16,640 nucleotides of DNA from Saprospiraceae bacterium. Its GTDB lineage: Bacteria; Bacteroidota; Bacteroidia; Bacteroidales; JAIPBB01. The stretch spans positions 1 to 16,640 of the forward strand of contig JAIPBB010000093.1 of assembly GCA_021739805.1 (NCBI GenBank), written 5' to 3'. Below the pieces are notes generated by a model. That model was not told where the DNA came from, ran no database searches, and saw only the letters and a program-made list of their open reading frames with translations. Below, one piece after another: positions 13,084-16,640 of this stretch (its first letter is position 1; every line of letters begins with the position of its first letter). A program made the translations under genes and the position numbers.

Positions 13084-13131
13084 TTTCAGGTTTTAGGTTT
13101 CATGTTTCATGTTTCAAGTTAATTGTTAAAT
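13083..13131 (-). repeat. Heptamer-phased array (GTTTCAN on + strand)
   Basis: Seven consecutive 7-bp units, each beginning GTT. The first shares its G with the TAG stop of the adaptor gene. On the - strand the units read NTGAAAC, ending AAC like the arrays before wecB and purD. A close relative lies at 16453-16508. Confidence 0.85.
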
Positions 13132-13154
13132 ATACAACCTAAACTTGTCCGTAG

Positions 13155-13246
13155 GATGACAACCTAATGACAACCTAATGACAACTTAATGACAACATAA
13201 TGACTACAAATGACGCGAAGCAAATGACGCCCGAAGGGCAAATGAC
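13155..13246 (+). repeat. 11-bp array running into AATGAC palindromic modules
   Basis: Five 11-bp steps (AATGACAACCT and variants, 13155-13209) are followed by AATGAC boxes separated by GCGAAGC and by the hairpin GCCCGAAGGGC. The last box ends 9 bp before the tsaB start. 13223-13246 is the inverted copy (one mismatch) of 8709-8732. Confidence 0.8.
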
Positions 13247-13255
13247 AATAAAAAA

Positions 13256-13948
13256 ATGGCTCTAATTTTAAATATAGAAACAGCAACAAAAATCTGCTCT
13301 GTTGCTCTTGCAAAAGATGGGGAATTAATTTCTTTTCGTGAGCAGGGTGGGCAATATTCACATGCTGAACTTATTACAACTTTTATTCAGGAAGTTATTG
13401 CCGATGCACAAATTGAAATAAAGGATTTAGATGCTGTTTCTATTAGCAAAGGTCCTGGTTCATATACAGGTTTAAGGATTGGAGTTTCAACAGCAAAAGG
13501 TTTATGCTATTCTCTTGATAAACCAATGATTTCTGTAAGCACACTTCAGGCGATGGCACTTGGTGCTGTTAAAGTAGTTAATGATAAAAATGCTTTATTT
13601 TGCCCTATGATTGATGCAAAGCGCATGGAAGTTTACACCGCACTTTTTGATGCAGATGATAATGAAGTAAGAGAAATTAAAGCCGACATTATTGATGAAA
13701 ATTCGTTTTCAGAATATCTGGCAAAAAACAAAATATATTTCTTTGGTGACGGAGCAGACAAATGCAGAGAAACCATAACCCACCCAAATGCAATTTTCAA
13801 AAGTGAAGGATTACCATCAGCTAAAAACATGATTTGTATTTCAGAAAAAAAGTTTCAAAATAAACTTTTTGAAGATGTTGCCTATTTCGAACCATTTTAT
13901 CTAAAGGATTTTATTGCGGGGGTTTCTAGGGTTAAGGGGTTGCATTAG
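13256..13948 (+). CDS. tsaB: tRNA threonylcarbamoyladenosine biosynthesis protein TsaB
   Basis: The protein (230 residues) is the TsaB partner of TsaD in adding threonylcarbamoyl to A37 of ANN-decoding tRNAs. It has the ASKHA fold of the Kae1/TsaD family: ILNIETATKICSVAL (4-18) is the first phosphate loop, GQYSHAELI (32-40) a conserved helix, and SKGPGSYTGLRIGVSTAKGL (64-83) the hallmark motif. PMIDAKRMEVYTALF (117-131) is the other conserved strand. TsaB lacks the metal-binding residues of TsaD and is a scaffold needed for activity. Length is normal. The ATG follows an AATGAC repeat with only a short A-rich spacer, and no ribosome binding site is visible. Confidence 0.95.
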   Translation: MALILNIETATKICSVALAKDGELISFREQGGQYSHAELITTFIQEVIADAQIEIKDLDAVSISKGPGSYTGLRIGVSTAKGLCYSLDKPMISVSTLQAMALGAVKVVNDKNALFCPMIDAKRMEVYTALFDADDNEVREIKADIIDENSFSEYLAKNKIYFFGDGADKCRETITHPNAIFKSEGLPSAKNMICISEKKFQNKLFEDVAYFEPFYLKDFIAGVSRVKGLH

Positions 13949-14012
13949 GAGTTTTAGCAATATAATTTAGAGAAATACGTTATAATTCCTTCAAAACAAA
14001 TGGCTAATTATT

Positions 14013-14954
14013 ATGCTCTGTGCCAAAATATATTTTGTAATTGCTCAAGGAATAATACTCATGTTATTTATAATTTATGGATTACTAAATAATGAGCAAA
14101 AAAAGTATTTCATTTTTCCTGCAAAAATTCATTTCATTGTTTATTTAATTTGTGCTATATCGGTTGGGTGTTTTTTTAATAATGATTATCAATTGTTTTG
14201 TATCCCGGTTAAATGGACAAAAATTGCATTGATTATTTTTTCTATATTTTTAGTTGTCATTTTATTTTTAAAAGGAAAAATTTTCGACAATTTTTTAAAT
14301 CCATTAGTTTTAGGTGTTGGGTTATTTATTTCGGTTTATATAATCATATTTGGGGGTATTGAATATTTATTTTGGTTAGGATTTCAATCTCTGTTTATAG
14401 TTCCAATCTACTTTATTTCACGATTCTTAAATAAAAAATATCTAACAAGAATATTTGATTCTTTCAATTTTTATGGAGCAGTAATATTGCTGCCATATAT
14501 TTTTGTTATCTGGATAATTTGGCAAGTATGGAATAAAAAACTAAGAAATAAACTATCTGTTCTAATTCTTCCAATATGTTTAACTATTTTCGGATTGTTA
14601 ATGACTTTTCGAATGAATAATATTATTAATAAGATAAATTATTCGTGTGATAAAGTTACTACAGCAAAGATTATAATTGACAATCCAGTAGATGAGTATC
14701 TAACTGAATTAATTCTTGGCGCACATTGGAAATATCATACGAAATTTTGCCTTTATGATGGATGGCGTCCACCATTCCATGACCCAATTTTAGGATTCGC
14801 TCAACCGATTTTGTATTTTGGTAAGCAATTCAATTATGAAATTAGTTTGCATGACCGAATAAATCTATATAAACAGGTTTTCCCGAAAAACAATGTTACT
14901 TTTAATTGTAAATGTGCAAAAAATGAAAGATTATATTTAAATAGTATAAGGTAA
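14013..14954 (+). CDS. Unrecognised multi-pass membrane protein
   Basis: I do not recognise this 313-residue protein. About seven hydrophobic segments lie in the first 200 residues (roughly 7-25, 33-53, 70-87, 97-114, 117-136, 154-172, 182-199). A soluble C-terminal region of about 110 residues follows, with conserved-looking patches: NYSCDKVTTAKIIIDNPVDEY (209-229, one residue beyond a membrane-edge helix), FCLYDGWRPPFHDP (245-258) and NCKCAKNE (298-305). The Cys residues could form disulfides or bind metal. The ATG at 14013 is the first in frame. It is followed, after only 15 bp, by a convergent gene on the other strand. Base composition is as AT-rich as its neighbours. Confidence 0.6.
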   Translation: MLCAKIYFVIAQGIILMLFIIYGLLNNEQKKYFIFPAKIHFIVYLICAISVGCFFNNDYQLFCIPVKWTKIALIIFSIFLVVILFLKGKIFDNFLNPLVLGVGLFISVYIIIFGGIEYLFWLGFQSLFIVPIYFISRFLNKKYLTRIFDSFNFYGAVILLPYIFVIWIIWQVWNKKLRNKLSVLILPICLTIFGLLMTFRMNNIINKINYSCDKVTTAKIIIDNPVDEYLTELILGAHWKYHTKFCLYDGWRPPFHDPILGFAQPILYFGKQFNYEISLHDRINLYKQVFPKNNVTFNCKCAKNERLYLNSIR

Positions 14955-14969
14955 ATGAAATAGTACTTC

Positions 14970-16397
14970 CTATAACTTATAACTCACCCCAGTAAAAACC
15001 CCAAAAGAATACGGTTTATAAATGTAACCACTGTTGTTAATTGTTTTCAAAGAGTATTTAAATAAAGGTTCAATGTTTAAAGAGACTTTTTTTGAAATTC
15101 CATATTCAATTCCAAAACCTAACATTGAAGTATAAATCATAGTATTGATGTCTTCAGTTCTTCCGACGCTTTCTTTATTACCATTATTATCAATATAAGC
15201 ATTGTTTCCTACAAGAAAGCCGGTATAAATTCCACTCATTAGGTTTAAATCAATTTTTCGGTCAATAATTTTATATCTGACAGCCAGGGGAATTTCAAGA
15301 TAATCGAAATATAATATTAAACTATTGTCATTTTCTACTATTGTTGTTTGAGCGGTTCCAAATATTGGTTTGTAACTTACTGTTTCTTTATCCAAAGGTA
15401 AATGTCCGGCTGTTGTATTAGTGTAAATAGATTGGTCGGCATTGCTTCTGACAGCAAAATCTGAAGTTTGACCAAATTTTGAATAGTAAATTCCTGATTG
15501 AAATGCCCAACGTTTTGATAACTCATATTTTGTGTTGAATCCACCTGAATAAGTTACAACCGGAGCTTCGTTATATGTAGTAGTGGAATTAGCTGGTGCA
15601 TACATAAGGTGATTTGATGCGGTTTCCTGATTATTATTCGTAAAACTATTTGTTGACCTGAAAGAGTATGTTGGTGCTAGTTCACCTCCTATACTCCACC
15701 TGCTTTCTTTAGGTTTTTCGTTTTGTGCAATTGGATTTGTATAATCTGGTGTATTCAATAAATCTGGAATATAGTCAAGTTTAAGACTGTCTTGCTTTGG
15801 CTTTTGTTCAGAATTTACTGCAATTTTTTCTTTAGGTATTTCGGCTTGCTTACTAGAGCTAGTATCAGAAAATAAAGTTTTATCAACAGGATTTTGTGTG
15901 ATTTCAATGTTTTCAGTTTTGTCTTCAATAAGCTTATCATTAGTATTTTTCTTTTTATAAGCAAATTGTGTTTTATTCTCAATTATTGTTGAGGTTTTAT
16001 ATGTTTTTGGTTTTGCTATATTTTTGTTTTTGTTTGAATTTGTAGTTTCTGGTTTAACGGTTTTAGTCGTTTGAACTTCGGTTAAATTATCTTTTGTAAA
16101 TGAATTATCATTAGAAATATCATCATCTTCAATTGGGAGTTGTATTTTTGTTTCATCCTTAGCAATTTGTGGGTTTTCTTTTTTGGTTTTATAAGCTGAA
16201 TAAAAATATCCAATACTAAAAGCGAATAACAAAGCAATAACAGCAGCAGCAAGCCTGAAATAGACAATCCTTCTTTTTCTTTTCTTTGCAGCCAGACTAT
16301 CAGCCAAATTCGTCCATGAGTAGGAGGGTGGCTTTTCCTCATATTTTAAAGCCACTTCATGAAAGAATTTGTCAGTATTTTGTTTGTTGTTGGTCAT
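14970..16397 (-). CDS. Anti-sigma-like protein fused to an outer-membrane beta-barrel
   Basis: The protein has 475 residues. The first 42 look cytoplasmic and match the anti-sigma-like pattern FHEVALKYEEKPPSYSWTNL followed by a basic KKRKRR stretch. One transmembrane helix follows (about 46-66). Next is a roughly 155-residue linker rich in K, E, N, T, P and Q (about 68-222), then a C-terminal domain (about 223-475) with alternating aromatic strands such as WSIGGELAPTYSF and YSFGVFTGVSYKL, typical of 8-to-10-stranded barrels. The layout would cross both membranes in one chain. It is that of the dual-membrane-spanning anti-sigma factors (Dma type) described in Bacteroides thetaiotaomicron, which bind an ECF sigma factor. 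Such a sigma gene would be expected just upstream, beyond the right edge. Confidence 0.78.
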   Translation of the reverse strand: MTNNKQNTDKFFHEVALKYEEKPPSYSWTNLADSLAAKKRKRRIVYFRLAAAVIALLFAFSIGYFYSAYKTKKENPQIAKDETKIQLPIEDDDISNDNSFTKDNLTEVQTTKTVKPETTNSNKNKNIAKPKTYKTSTIIENKTQFAYKKKNTNDKLIEDKTENIEITQNPVDKTLFSDTSSSKQAEIPKEKIAVNSEQKPKQDSLKLDYIPDLLNTPDYTNPIAQNEKPKESRWSIGGELAPTYSFRSTNSFTNNNQETASNHLMYAPANSTTTYNEAPVVTYSGGFNTKYELSKRWAFQSGIYYSKFGQTSDFAVRSNADQSIYTNTTAGHLPLDKETVSYKPIFGTAQTTIVENDNSLILYFDYLEIPLAVRYKIIDRKIDLNLMSGIYTGFLVGNNAYIDNNGNKESVGRTEDINTMIYTSMLGFGIEYGISKKVSLNIEPLFKYSLKTINNSGYIYKPYSFGVFTGVSYKL

Positions 16398-16452
16398 TTA
16401 GACTCTTTGTTAATATATTGTTTAAGTTGATTATTTTGTTAATACTAATTAT

Positions 16453-16508
16453 GTTTCAAGTTTCAGGTTTCAAGTTTTAAGTTTCCCGTAACTTGCAACC
16501 CGTGACTC
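16453..16508 (-). repeat. Heptamer-phased array (TTGAAAC on - strand)
   Basis: Eight consecutive 7-bp units lie upstream of the anti-sigma/barrel gene. On the + strand all begin with G: GTTTCAA, GTTTCAG and GTTTTAA are followed by more diverged GTAACTT, GCAACCC and GTGACTC. Same family as 13083-13131. The rest of the gap to 16640 shows a TAAATTTG box on the - strand (16526-16533) without a clear -33 element, and nothing else I can name. Confidence 0.85.
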
Positions 16509-16640
16509 GTCCTGATTTTTGTTTACAAATTTAATTTATATATTTTTTAGATTTCTTTTTAATTATCATTTTATTTCTTTGTCATTTCAATACAGTTTCC
16601 TTTTTTGATGTGTTGGGTTGTGAAGTATTTTTAATATACT

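Noticed and set aside
16582..16640. End of a - strand gene (for example the partner ECF sigma factor) at the right edge
   Set aside because: Two frames are open for 17-18 codons before a stop, but neither has a recognisable C-terminus. The stretch is too short to decide.

Overview
The window comes from an AT-rich member of the Bacteroidota, probably Bacteroidales-like. The evidence is protein families typical of that phylum (a DUF4296-type lipoprotein, a deacetylase with a long N-terminal extension, an anti-sigma/outer-membrane-barrel fusion), the absence of clear Shine-Dalgarno sequences, TAnnTTTG-type promoter candidates, and an abundance of small palindromes and short-period repeats between genes. 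All genes run on the + strand except the last one.

Layout. 1-184 is the end of rpsT with its terminator, followed by radC (286-984). Next come three genes that look like surface-polysaccharide functions: a WecB-type epimerase (1202-2347), a polysaccharide deacetylase-like protein (2855-4174) and a FemAB/GNAT-like acyltransferase (4444-5385). Housekeeping genes follow: upp (5540-6199), purD (6479-7765) and a TrpG/PabA glutamine amidotransferase (8055-8630). A small lipoprotein (8847-9209) leads to a TolC-type outer-membrane channel (9505-10926) and a HlyD/MacA-type adaptor (11665-13083). A gene for a four-helix-bundle (S23/IVP) protein (11209-11583) sits between those two. tsaB (13256-13948) and an unrecognised multi-pass membrane protein (14013-14954) complete the + strand genes. 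On the - strand, 14970-16397 encodes a protein with an anti-sigma-like N-terminus, one transmembrane helix, a long linker and an outer-membrane beta-barrel. It resembles the dual-membrane-spanning anti-sigma factors known from Bacteroides. Its partner sigma factor, if present, lies beyond the right edge.

The most unusual content is between the genes. Most intergenic regions carry degenerate tandem arrays with strict 6-, 7- or 8-bp periods (one is 11 bp). In six places the array starts at or within 7 bp of the stop codon, or includes it. Several arrays occur as inverted pairs around a core: a string of hairpins, a short non-coding stretch, or the S23-type gene. REP-like palindromes sit in the cores or interrupt the arrays, and one 135-bp element has perfect 12-bp terminal inverted repeats. 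I propose, as inference only, that these are copies of a repeat/mobile element family of which the bracketed S23-type gene may be the protein-coding version. No transposase, reverse transcriptase, CRISPR array, tRNA or rRNA gene was seen.
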